Source: Bacteroidia bacterium
GTDB taxonomy: Bacteria > Bacteroidota > Bacteroidia > B-17B0 > Aurantibacillaceae
DNA length: 64,000 bases
Assembly (NCBI GenBank): GCA_026414605.1
Contig: JAOAIP010000021.1
Span: 1 to 64,000, forward strand
Direction of reading: 5' to 3'
Shown here: positions 36,201 through 45,400 of the stretch, one piece after another
How positions within the stretch are numbered: the stretch's first letter is position 1
Layout of the letters: every line of letters starts with the position of its first letter
The notes under the pieces: generated by a model
Database searches by the model: none
Told to the model about the DNA's origin: nothing
What the model saw: the letters and a program-made list of their open reading frames with translations, nothing else
Program-made: the position numbers and the translations under genes

Positions 36201-37679
36201 CATATCTATGGTATCTCCATTACGAATACAAAGTAATGTTTCAAAAGCACTGGCTTCATCGGGATTTAAATAAAAATTATTGTGAGCCGCAATGGCTTTT
36301 ATAGAATATCGTTCTGCCATTCGTATTAAAAAGTCATTGATGAGTTTTTCTTCTTCCAAGCCGTGATTATTCAATTCTAAATAAAAGTTTTCCTGAAAAT
36401 TTTCTTTATACCACAAAACCACCTTTTCGGCTTTTTGTTCTCCTTCTCTTAATAATACCCGAGGTATCTCTCCGTCTAAACCACCACTTAAAATAATAAG
36501 TCCTTCTTTGTGTTGAACTAAAAGATTTTTATCAATACGAGGCACATAATAAAACCCTTCTAAAAATGAAATTGAAGAAAGTTTACAAAGATTAGAGTAC
36601 CCCTTTTCATTTTTTGCTAATACGGGTATTTGATAATTAGAATAGCGAGAACTATTTTTTTGTTTGATATCTTCACATAAATAAAACTCACAACCTATGA
36701 TGGGCTTGATGAGTGGTGATTTTTTATTTTCGTCTGTTTCCTTTTCATTTTGGGCTTTAATTTTTTTATTCACATCATTAATGATATTATAAAAATCTAC
36801 AACACCACTCATATACCCCAAATCTGTAATAGCCAAAGCAGATGCCTTATACTCTGCGGCTTTTTGAACAAGGGCTTTGACCTGTGTCGTACTATTCCCA
36901 ATAGAATAGGTAGTATGATTGTGTAAATAGGCAAAATGAAAAGAAATTTCATCAGAAACTATATTACTTGTAGAAGATGTGGATACTGACTTTTTCTTTT
37001 TATGATATTCTTTTTCAACATCAAAAAGTTCAGACAAATTGGGCGCTTCGTATTCAATGGCATTAATATCAATAGATATTGATGGTGGTAATTGAATAAT
37101 TTCTCTTTTTAGTAATTCAAAAAAAGATTTGGCATTGGCCTGAACATCAAAAGCCGCATTGTGAGCAAGATCAAATTTTACACCAAATAATTTTTCATAA
37201 AGTTCTTCTAATTTAGGCGTTTTTAATCCACCACCTTTACCGCCTTTTAATCCGCAAAAATTGATGACTTCTTTGGAAGTACAAGTGTCAATAAGTTCTT
37301 TGCATTCAATTAAATTTTTATCTAAACCTGCACGAATAAATTCTGCTGTAATAACAGGAATATCGTAAGAAATGATATTATGTCCTGCAATAACTTGTGC
37401 TTGTTGTAAAGCATTTACAAAATCAAGAAGGGCTTGCGACAAATCAATTCCTTCTTTTAAGGCACGTTCTGTTGTTATTTTATGCACTTTTGCCGCATCA
37501 TAAGGAATTTCAAATCCATTAGGTTTAATGATTTGGCTGTATTGTTGAAGGAGTTTTCCTTTTGCATCGTGCAATTGAAAAGCAAGTTGTACAACACGAG
37601 GATAATTATCCAAATTAGAAAAATCTTGTGTGCCTTCTTTTATAAAGCCCGTTGTTTCTACATCAAATATTAAGAACAT
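33279..37679 (-). CDS. dnaE: DNA polymerase III alpha subunit with fused N-terminal DEDDh exonuclease
   Basis: The replicative polymerase, 1466 residues. Residues 1-190 form a DnaQ-like exonuclease with all DEDDh residues visible: Asp6 and Glu8 (FDVETTG), Asp106 (HNIISYD), His173 and Asp178 (AHNAAFD). The PHP domain starts near 250 with HNH but then reads TDLG where active PHP has TDHG, and AHNNFY where TNDVHY is usual, so its metal site looks dead. Palm motifs PDIDIDIADDRRDE and KMDFLGL are intact; an OB-fold follows near 1300. Proofreading is probably supplied by the fused exonuclease in place of PHP. Confidence 0.93.
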   Translation of the reverse strand: MFLIFDVETTGFIKEGTQDFSNLDNYPRVVQLAFQLHDAKGKLLQQYSQIIKPNGFEIPYDAAKVHKITTERALKEGIDLSQALLDFVNALQQAQVIAGHNIISYDIPVITAEFIRAGLDKNLIECKELIDTCTSKEVINFCGLKGGKGGGLKTPKLEELYEKLFGVKFDLAHNAAFDVQANAKSFFELLKREIIQLPPSISIDINAIEYEAPNLSELFDVEKEYHKKKKSVSTSSTSNIVSDEISFHFAYLHNHTTYSIGNSTTQVKALVQKAAEYKASALAITDLGYMSGVVDFYNIINDVNKKIKAQNEKETDENKKSPLIKPIIGCEFYLCEDIKQKNSSRYSNYQIPVLAKNEKGYSNLCKLSSISFLEGFYYVPRIDKNLLVQHKEGLIILSGGLDGEIPRVLLREGEQKAEKVVLWYKENFQENFYLELNNHGLEEEKLINDFLIRMAERYSIKAIAAHNNFYLNPDEASAFETLLCIRNGDTIDMPVGKGSGKREGLPNHEFYFPSPQKIQQLFSFYPAAIENAIELAEQVETYSVEKNIVLPKFEIPKEFVEQHPSLSELELENAYLRHLAYQGAERKYQTITDEVKNRIDFELNTIAQMGFPGYFLIVSDILRESRKKGIRIGPGRGSAAGSIIAYCLDITNVDPIRYGLLFERFLNPERVSMPDIDIDIADDRRDEVIEYIVQKYGKDRVANIITFASLGGKSAIRDTARTLGLDPKDIDKIAKAYSSLDSLKLSIYEVLHPDKIKYEKYLSENQTVESFKAQFQKAYDEFIQSHPRALEVLQQSANIEGCYRHTAKHACGLIIAPQQLSEIAPLAKDSKSGQVITQFDISVAEKAGLLKMDFLGLTTLSIITQTLQFVKENKGIDVDIDSIPMDDEKTFEIFKNGHTDEIFQFESPGMKKYLQQLKPDTINDLVAMNALYRPGPMKYIDNYIRRKHGLEPIQYPFPQMEEILKETYGITVYQEQVMLLSQKLANFTKGQADELRKAMGKKKLDVLEKMEEKFLEGCKKNNLDLQVVKKIWEDWKDFASYAFNKSHSVCYAILAYQTAYLKAHFPSEFMCAALNTKKNIDEIAKVLTECRRMNIPILPPDINESVEKFKAMKDGSIRFGLSYIKNVGAGFAEELIKSRQEKGHITNIFELAERLSTKELNKKNIENLAMAGTFDSLKIHRSQFFIPASDGLTLTEKLAKFAENQQKKQSLGNSLFDSLANASEVINQYPEILPVPEWDIKTKLLKEKEVIGLFISSTPLDDYPLIIKSLKNISSIKKLTDDLTENVSDIKNKQVYLVGWAAKVEERMTKMGKRYYNLTFEDTTGTINLFLSDELAEKSKLKYNIHQLKCYMIKGKVENRSFSPNPEEERWEYRVTDCIDLDNLLKEKAQLKILVDVKKINLNLINDFEKMFTTNGGISVPVSIVITDDERKNYVSTTNSLKINFDESNIQLLEKYQLDYKLVIEE

Positions 37680-37698
37680 AATTTAAAAATTTAGGTAA

Positions 37699-37706
37699 CA
37701 AAGATA
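37699..37706 (-). promoter_or_regulatory. -7 promoter box for dnaE
   Basis: TATCTTTG followed by TTACC on the minus strand, 20 bases before the dnaE ATG at 37679; fits TAnnTTTG. Confidence 0.55.
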
Positions 37707-37793
37707 AGGAAAAAGAACGGACAAGACAGTGTTTTGTTGAAATTTTTGGATAAGTATTTTATTAACTAAAAAAATGGCAACTTTCTTTGTGGT

Positions 37794-37871
37794 GTTAGTG
37801 TCTATAAAAAAGTGCCGTAGGCACGATTCCCTTTTTGTATTGTAAGGCTGAACTTCAGTCCGTCCGAAATA
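37794..37871 (+). repeat. REP-like element, type A, copy 2
   Basis: Contains the perfect hairpin GTGCC-GTA-GGCAC (37812-37824) and, further on, GCTGAA-C-TTCAGT. Aligns with the inverted copy at 31729-31810 over about 78 bases. It occupies the 575 bp gap 37680-38254 together with the type B element; 38015-38254 shows no feature. Confidence 0.65.
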
Positions 37872-37924
37872 TAAATCCGCGTCCAACAAAGATCCATCGG
37901 ATCGGATCATATTTAATCATCAAA

Positions 37925-38010
37925 AATGGGTCGTTCCTACGGAACTCATTTTGATTCTATCTTTTGATCAATGGACTAAAGTCCATTGCTACAATATATT
38001 TTTTTCCTAT
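37925..38010 (+). repeat. REP-like element, type B, copy 2, with CTAC/GTAG foot
   Basis: Two hairpins: GTTCC-TAC-GGAAC (37933-37945) and CAATGGACT-AA-AGTCCATTG (37969-37988). The second is followed directly by CTAC (37989-37992), so on the minus strand it reads GTAG plus a palindrome, the layout of REP elements mobilised by REP-associated tyrosine transposases. Partner copy at 16216-16284 keeps the GTTCC/GGAAC arms with a different loop. Confidence 0.65.
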
Positions 38011-38254
38011 GGAACTGATATCTATGCGGTTAAAAAAATAATTGATTATCGCTTTAAAGAATCTAAAATCAATTTGTACTCAAAAATTTAAATCCTACCT
38101 ATCACTTAAAAAAATAATTACCATTTTTTATAAGAAGAAATGTTTTTACAATTGTTGATTAAAAAATACACCTATACACATCCAAATGTTCAAAAAAATT
38201 TAGGGAATAAACTCTTAAACCTACTTAAAATACCTTGGAAAATATTTAAAAACT

Positions 38255-39466
38255 CTATTGTTGTAATCCTAAAATTGTTTTTAATTTTGCAATTTGAGAA
38301 TTCCACCAAAGTTGATTACTTTCTAATTCTTCGGGCGAAGAAAAATCTGTTACATAGAGCACCACATCATTTGTCAAAGGATTTTTGTAGATGTTAAACT
38401 CAAAATAACTACCGTCGTTTTTATCCACCCATTGAAAACGTACCAAAGTATTTCTTTCTTGCTTAACCAAACGGGCTTGTTGGGGCACACCATTCCATAC
38501 AAATGTATAAATGCCATTTCTTATATGAACATCATCACAAAACCATTCTGTAAGTTCTTTGGGGTCCGTTAAAAACTTGTACAATAATTCAGGAGATGTT
38601 TTGCAAGAATATTCTAATGTGTACTTACCTGGTGGCTCGGGTAATTCTTCGGTGGTACGAGAAAATACAGAGGTAATATCATCGCTTAAACTTTCACTAA
38701 AACCTGTTTTTTCAGATGTTTTTACTGAATGAGGAATGTATTGTTCTTCTTTTGTTTCTTCCAGTACTTTTTCAATCGTTATTTCTTCTTTGGGTTTTGA
38801 AGATAATGAAATATTGCTTTTTGATGATGTTGAAGATGCTTTAGGTTTATCTTCAGAGGAAATTTTTGTGATATTAGCAGATGTTGAGGATGTGGTAGAA
38901 GTACTTGATGTTTTGGCGGCATCTGCTTTTGTAAATTTTGGAGTGCTGATTGTTTTAGTTGAAACTTTTTTTTGTGGAGAAGATTTTTTTGCTTTAGGTT
39001 GAGTAGTTGCTTTTGTTGATTTTGTTACTGCTTTTTTAGGTTCTTGTTTTTTGGGTGTCTTAATGGATTTTTTAGCAGTTGATTTACTGGTGGAAGCAGT
39101 TTTTGCTGATTTTTTAAGTTTAGATGAAGTTGAGATATTCTGTTTTTTAGTAGAAAGGGATTTTTGTTTTTGGGTTACTACTTTTTTAGGAGATTTCTTT
39201 TTTGAAGTAGAAAGAGATTTTTTAGTGGCGGCTTTTTTAGTAGGAGCGGGTTTAGAGATTTTTTTAGTACTTTTCTTCTTTAAAGATTTTTTAAGCGAAG
39301 AATTTTTTTTAAGTTTCTTTTGTTCCTTGACCTTCTTATTGGATGCTGATTTTTTTGAAGCGACTTCTTTCTTTTTAAGGGATTTAAGAGATTTTGTTCC
39401 CTTTTTTTCTACTTTTTTCTGCTCCTTTTTAATTTTTTCTTTTTTGGAAATTTTTTTAGCCGCCAT
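38255..39466 (-). CDS. START-like domain protein with long Lys/Ser/Thr-rich N-terminal tail
   Basis: A 403-residue protein in two very different parts. Residues 1 to about 270 are low-complexity and strongly basic, with many KK, KS and KKS runs (AAKKISKKEKIKKEQKK at the start), like histone H1-type or AlgP-type disordered tails. Residues about 275-403 form a START/SRPBCC-like fold (KYTLEYSCKTSPELLYKFLT, LTEWFCDDVHI, QLWWNSQIAKLK), which in other Bacteroidota stands alone at about 130 residues. The tail could bind DNA or RNA; that is inference. It lies 71 bases downstream of uvrA, same strand. Confidence 0.8.
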   Translation of the reverse strand: MAAKKISKKEKIKKEQKKVEKKGTKSLKSLKKKEVASKKSASNKKVKEQKKLKKNSSLKKSLKKKSTKKISKPAPTKKAATKKSLSTSKKKSPKKVVTQKQKSLSTKKQNISTSSKLKKSAKTASTSKSTAKKSIKTPKKQEPKKAVTKSTKATTQPKAKKSSPQKKVSTKTISTPKFTKADAAKTSSTSTTSSTSANITKISSEDKPKASSTSSKSNISLSSKPKEEITIEKVLEETKEEQYIPHSVKTSEKTGFSESLSDDITSVFSRTTEELPEPPGKYTLEYSCKTSPELLYKFLTDPKELTEWFCDDVHIRNGIYTFVWNGVPQQARLVKQERNTLVRFQWVDKNDGSYFEFNIYKNPLTNDVVLYVTDFSSPEELESNQLWWNSQIAKLKTILGLQQ

Positions 39467-39537
39467 AAAAAATTTTTTGGCAAAATATACCTATAAACAC
39501 TCTATTTTGTATCACAAAAGCATTATTTTAACATATT

Positions 39538-42336
39538 TTAACTTATACTCAATTCTTTCTTAAATAAAAAATTAGCCGTGTAACTTGTAGAGCAGTTTTT
39601 AAAGTTTTGCAATGTGCCTTGATAAACCACCTCTCCCCCATTTTTTCCACCTTCTGGACCTAAATCAATAATCCAATCTGCATTTTTAATTATATCTTGT
39701 TGGTGTTCAATAATAATAATAGTATGTCCTCTATAAATAAGTTGTTGTAATGCTTTCATCAAAACATCAATATCGTAAAAATGAAGTCCTGTAGAGGGTT
39801 CATCTAATATAAATAAAGTGGAAGATAATTTCTCCTGTTGTAAAAATTGTGCAATTTTAAGTCGTTGTAATTCTCCCCCACTCATTTTAGAAGTACTCTG
39901 TCCCATTGGTACATAACCTAAACCAACAGAACGAAGTATATCTAAAGTTTTTAAGATTTTATTTTTTAAATCCACAAATTGAGTTTCTTTTTCAAACAAC
40001 TGATAGGCCTCATCAATACTCATTTCCAAAACATCGCTGATAGTATATCCATTGTAATTAACTTGTAATATTTCTTTAGTAAATCTTTTTCCATTACAAG
40101 CATCACAAGTCATTTCAATATCTGCCATAAATTGCATCGGAATACGAATGATGCCTTCACCTTGACATTTTTCACATCTTCCACCATGGGTATTAAAAGA
40201 AAAGAAAGACGGGTCAAAGCCCAATCCTTGCAAACGTGAATATCTTGAAAATAATACACGGATATCATCATATACACCTGTATAAGTAGCACAATTACTT
40301 CTTGACGAAGTACTCACAGAATCTTGGCTAATATATTGCAATGCCTTAATTTTGTTGTATGCCCCTGATAATTTTTCTGAAGATTTACCCAATACAATTA
40401 CTTTCTCTAATTCGGGGATAAGTTCTTCTTCTACAAGCGTTGATTTGCCTGACCCTGAAACTCCTGTAATACAAGTGATAGCATTAAAAGGAAATTGGAT
40501 TTCTATGTTCTTTAAATTATTGGCAGTAGCATTTTTTAGGTAAATAAATTCAAAATATTCTCTATTGAAAGAAGAATGGATGGTTACTGATTTTTTCCCT
40601 GTAAGATAGTCGGCGGTTAAAGAATTTTGAGCGTTTTTTAATTCTTCTACATTTCCTTGAAATACTACATTTCCACCTTGCTTTCCTGCTTTTGGTCCTA
40701 AATCAATAAGCATATCTGCATTGCGCATCACTTCTTCATCGTGTTCTACTAACATTAGGGTATTTCCTTCATCTCTTAATTTTTTAAGGGCTTTAATCAA
40801 ACGATGAGTATCTCGCGGATGTAAACCTGTTGTAGGTTCATCCAATACATAAATACTTCCAACTAAACTACTACCTAATGCCGTTGTTAGATATACTCTT
40901 TGCGATTCGCCACCACTTAATGTTCGCATCTCTCTATTTAAAGTGAGATAAGGCAAACCTACTTCACACAAAAATTCTAACCTTGCAATAATTTCTTGAA
41001 GCAATTTTTGAACGGCTTCTTTATGAGGAATTTTTTCTACTACTTCTTCTTTGAAATATCTCAAAAGTTCATCTACAGGCATTTCAACAAAATCAGCAAT
41101 GGTATGATTGAGTATTTTAATATAAAGGGCTTCTTTTCTTAAGCGTGAACCTTGACATTCAGAACATAATAGATGGGACTTTAATCGTGCAAAACTTCCT
41201 GATCTGAAATCTTGATAATACTTTGAATCGTCTTCACTCATTAAAATGAAATAGATACCCGGAATACGTGCTTCGCCAAACCAAATTTTTTTGATTTCAT
41301 CTTCAGACAATTTTTCAATTGGAGTATTTAATAAATTTTCATAAATAGAATAAATCATTCCTAATCCTTTAATTCTTTCAATAACGTAATAAGGAATATT
41401 TCTACTCAAAGCCCCCTTCAAAATAGATTTCTTTTTATCTACGATCACCTTATTGATATCAAAATCAAATATCCGTCCTGTACCTTTACATTTTTGACAA
41501 ATTCCATACGGATTATTAAACGCAAAAAGTTGAGGCGAGGGTTCTTCAAATTGAATTCCATCAGATTCTAATACATTGCTAAATTTGTGAAAATCCCATT
41601 CATTATCTTTTTGAGAAATCACATAACACACGCCTTCTCCTTGATTAAAAGCCGTTTCAATACTATCTGTTAATCTTGAAATTGTATCTTCATCAAGTGT
41701 ATTTTCTAAAATAAATCGGTCAATAATTAAATAACAATGTTCAATTTTTTTGGGCAAATTGTCAATAGCGTCTTTGATTTTGAGTATTTCTTCATTGATA
41801 AGCACTCTTGAAAAACCGGATTCTAAAAGAGTTTCAAGCGTTTTTTTTAAGTAACCATTAATATGAATACTATTTGCAATAAATACATTTGATGACGCGG
41901 GTAATGTCTGAACAAATTGAACAACATCTTGTGGATAGTAACGTTTAATTTCTTTTCCTGTAACAGGATGAATAATAAGACCTACACGTGCAAATAAAAC
42001 ACGCAAATAATCGTAAATTTCTGTAACTGTACCAACAGTACTTCTTGGATTATTGGTCGTGGTTTTTTGTTCTAATGCAATACAAGGCGATAGTCCTTTA
42101 ATATAATCGACAGGGGGCTTGGGCAATCGTTCTACAAACTGACGAGCATAAGAAGACAAACTTTCGATGTACCTTCTGTGTCCTTCTGCATAAATAGTAT
42201 CATAAGCCAATGAAGTTTTTCCTGAACCCGATACTCCCGTGATGACTATCAACTTTTTATGTGGAATAACAAGATCAATGCCTTTAAGATTATGAGTTCG
42301 GGCATTTTTTATCACTATAAAATTTTGCTTTGCCAT
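39538..42336 (-). CDS. uvrA: Excinuclease ABC subunit A
   Basis: DNA damage-recognition ATPase of nucleotide excision repair, 932 residues, normal length. It has two ABC modules, with Walker A motifs GVSGSGKTSLAYDT near residue 33 and GVSGSGKSTLVEEE near 625, and signature sequences LSGGESQRVYL and MSGGELQRLKI. Zinc modules CQKCKGTG...CSECQGSR and CEKCQGEG...CDACNGKRF are complete. It acts with UvrB and UvrC, which are not in the window. A -7 box lies at 42363-42370. Confidence 0.97.
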   Translation of the reverse strand: MAKQNFIVIKNARTHNLKGIDLVIPHKKLIVITGVSGSGKTSLAYDTIYAEGHRRYIESLSSYARQFVERLPKPPVDYIKGLSPCIALEQKTTTNNPRSTVGTVTEIYDYLRVLFARVGLIIHPVTGKEIKRYYPQDVVQFVQTLPASSNVFIANSIHINGYLKKTLETLLESGFSRVLINEEILKIKDAIDNLPKKIEHCYLIIDRFILENTLDEDTISRLTDSIETAFNQGEGVCYVISQKDNEWDFHKFSNVLESDGIQFEEPSPQLFAFNNPYGICQKCKGTGRIFDFDINKVIVDKKKSILKGALSRNIPYYVIERIKGLGMIYSIYENLLNTPIEKLSEDEIKKIWFGEARIPGIYFILMSEDDSKYYQDFRSGSFARLKSHLLCSECQGSRLRKEALYIKILNHTIADFVEMPVDELLRYFKEEVVEKIPHKEAVQKLLQEIIARLEFLCEVGLPYLTLNREMRTLSGGESQRVYLTTALGSSLVGSIYVLDEPTTGLHPRDTHRLIKALKKLRDEGNTLMLVEHDEEVMRNADMLIDLGPKAGKQGGNVVFQGNVEELKNAQNSLTADYLTGKKSVTIHSSFNREYFEFIYLKNATANNLKNIEIQFPFNAITCITGVSGSGKSTLVEEELIPELEKVIVLGKSSEKLSGAYNKIKALQYISQDSVSTSSRSNCATYTGVYDDIRVLFSRYSRLQGLGFDPSFFSFNTHGGRCEKCQGEGIIRIPMQFMADIEMTCDACNGKRFTKEILQVNYNGYTISDVLEMSIDEAYQLFEKETQFVDLKNKILKTLDILRSVGLGYVPMGQSTSKMSGGELQRLKIAQFLQQEKLSSTLFILDEPSTGLHFYDIDVLMKALQQLIYRGHTIIIIEHQQDIIKNADWIIDLGPEGGKNGGEVVYQGTLQNFKNCSTSYTANFLFKKELSIS

Positions 42337-42362
42337 CGAATTAAATATTTAATTTAAGGAGA

Positions 42363-42370
42363 CAAAAATA
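42363..42370 (-). promoter_or_regulatory. -7 promoter box for uvrA
   Basis: TATTTTTG on the minus strand, 27 bases before the uvrA ATG at 42336; fits TAnnTTTG. The 95 bp gap also holds the promoter of the divergent sensor gene. Confidence 0.5.
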
Positions 42371-42401
42371 CGATATTAAGTTCAAAGAAATTTATTTTTG
42401 G

Positions 42402-42409
42402 TAATTTTG
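42402..42409 (+). promoter_or_regulatory. -7 promoter box for the propeller/SpoIIE gene
   Basis: TAATTTTG followed by CAG, 23 bases before the ATG at 42432; fits TAnnTTTG. Confidence 0.55.
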
Positions 42410-42431
42410 CAGAAAAATTAGATTTTCAAAA

Positions 42432-45400
42432 ATGAAGAAAATCCTTATAAGATATTTTTGTTGTTATTTATTTCTTTTTCCAGTTATCATTGTTGCACAA
42501 AATGTCAATTTCAGAAAATTTACTACGTCTGATGGATTGATGAGTAATCAAGTAGAAGCATTGTTTTTAGACAGCAAAGGGCAATTATGGATATCCAATG
42601 GCAATGGCATTACTCGTTTTAATGGCAAAGAATTCAAAAATTATTTGAACGACTCAATACTCACCGAAGTGAATAAAGTCAATGCTTTTTCAATTAAAGA
42701 ATTAGAAGATGGAAGTATATTTTATTCAATGAAATATGGTTATGCCAAAACTTCTAAGAAAAAACCTTATTACTTAGATATTTTTTTATCTGACACATTA
42801 GCATTAAAAGAAGAAAATGGCGTAAGTGATAAAAATGGCATTCAGTACTTCAAAAAGGGCTATTTAGATTTTGATTTCAAACAATTAAAAGTTACTAATA
42901 AAGTTTTTGAATCTTATCCCGATAATTTTTCTTTTCCATCTAATTTATTGTGTTCTAATCAAGGCAATGTTTTTTATTCTTTTTACAATAAAGGTAATGA
43001 CACCAGAACTTTGTATCTCTATAAAAATAAATCTTTCACTAAAGTGTATGATGAAGTACCTTTTATAATGGCAGGTATATTAGAATTTGGCAATTATTAT
43101 TACATATTACCAGAAGAATTTAATGACCATCAGCCCATTATTCTTGTGAATAAAAATAATTTTTTTAAAACTTTCATTAAGAAAAACAGAGAAACTCCAT
43201 CATTAGAGTTTATTGGAAATGGCTTTATAGATAATGGAAATATAGTATTACCAACTACGAATGGTGTTTTAGTTATCAGCCCTAAAAACGAACAAATTTT
43301 TATCAAAGAAGAACTTAATAAACTCAATAATGAAAGTGGATTGCCATCATTAAACAAACCATTGTATAAATTTTTTAACTACATAATAAATGGCTACAGA
43401 TGGATTGATTTAAACTCAAAAAAGATATTTATTACTGAACCTTTACTTGACTTACTCAAAAGAGAAGTGCCTATCAAAGAAGCCATTCCTGATTTAGAAG
43501 GCAACTTGTGGTATGCTACTTATGATGGGTTGTTGCAAATTAATTTACTACCTTATAATTATTTATATGACATTACAGAGGATAGAATTGCAGAAATAAA
43601 TGACTCTATTCAAAACAATCGTTTCAAATGCATGTCTAATGACTTAAAAAATATAGAATTTTGCTTGACCAACGATTCTGAAAATGTGCAAATTTTAATT
43701 CCTGAAATTAAAGACAAGTTTTACAAGTATGATTTAAATTCCAAAAAAATTTCAGAAATCTACGTTCAAGGATTATTTTCACCTATCTTAAGAGAACGGT
43801 TATATCCATTATTATCTTACAAAAAATTATTGATATGTCAAGAATACACCAGAGGTTTAGTAATTTATCATCTCAGTGCTACTTTAGATACTGCTTATTA
43901 TCATTTATGGAATTATTCTAATAGTTTATTATCTAATTATATTGAAAATATATTTGTAGATAAAAAAGAAAATTTCTGGTTAATAACTTGGGATGGTATT
44001 CAACTCATTCAATACAACGACTTAATCAATGAAAACTATGAGTATTCAATCAAATATTCTCAAAGTTTGAAATTGGATATGATTCCATTTATGAAAGATG
44101 CAGAAATTTATTTTGCTGATGGTAAAAAACTTTTTAGTATAAACACAGATAAAGTTTATCTTAATCAAAAGCCCCCTGAAATTATCATTGATAAAATTAC
44201 TTACAAATTAAAAAACAAACAATTTGAAATTCAATTTAAAAAGGATAGTTTGTATGAGATACCATACAATTTTGAAGAATTAAGTGTAGAATTTTATGCT
44301 GTATGCTTAACCGATGGCAAAAAGGTGCAATATAAATACGTCTTAGATGGCAATAATCATTTTCAAAAAGAAGGTAAAATTGTATTAAATGATTTAAAAT
44401 CTGGTATTCACACATTAGGAATTTATGCATCTAACAATATCAATATCTGGAATAAAGTTCCTATTGTTATTCAATTTGAAATACTTCCGCCATTTTGGGA
44501 AAGATGGTGGTTTAGAATTTTATTTATATCTCTATTTAGTTTAATGATTCTTTTAATTATTAAATACAGAGAAAAAGAATTAAAACAACAAAAGAGAAAA
44601 TTAGAAAATATAGTAAAAGAAAGAACCAAAGAATTAGAAGAGAAAAATATCTTAATACAACAAAAGAACACAGAAATAATAGATAGCATTAACTACGCCA
44701 AACGACTACAAAAATCATCCGTTCCATCTGAAACAGAAGTGAAAAAAATATTTCCTAATTCGTTTGTATTGTATATGCCAAAAGATATTGTAGCAGGTGA
44801 TTTTTATTTTGCTGGAATTATTAGAACAAATGATGGAATTGAATTAAAAGGAATTGCTGTAGGAGATTGCACTGGTCATGGTGTGCCAGGTGCTTTTATG
44901 AGTATTCTTACTTTGGCGTATGTAAAACAATCATTAGTAGAAAAAGATATAAATTCACCAGCAGAAGCATTAGAATTTATTTCAACAAAAATTCAAAAAG
45001 TGTTAGAATACAAGAATAAAGAAGACGAAGTAAAAGATAGTGCTGATATGGTGTTTGCTGTCTTTGACAAAGAAATGACTAAACTTTGGTGTGCTTGTGC
45101 AAACAATCCTATCTATATTGTCCGAAATAAAGAACTTATAGAAATTCCTGCTCAAAAAAGAACAGTTGGTTACTGCGATAATAATGATCCCTTTGTCAAT
45201 CACACATTAGAATTACAAAAAGACGATACTATTTACTTTTTTACAGATGGCTATGCAGACCAATTTGGCGGAAAAAAATATTTTCCTAATTCAACAAAAG
45301 ATAAAAAGTTTACTAAAAAAAGATTGAAAGATACACTCATAGCAATAGCCCACTTGGATGTTGAACAACAAAAAGAAGAACTGATTAAAATACATTTAGA

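Noticed and set aside
39051-39563. A 170-codon plus-strand frame opposite the START-like gene
   Set aside because: It is the antisense of Lys-rich codons (AAA/AAG read as TTT/CTT), which gives an artificial Phe/Leu-rich frame.
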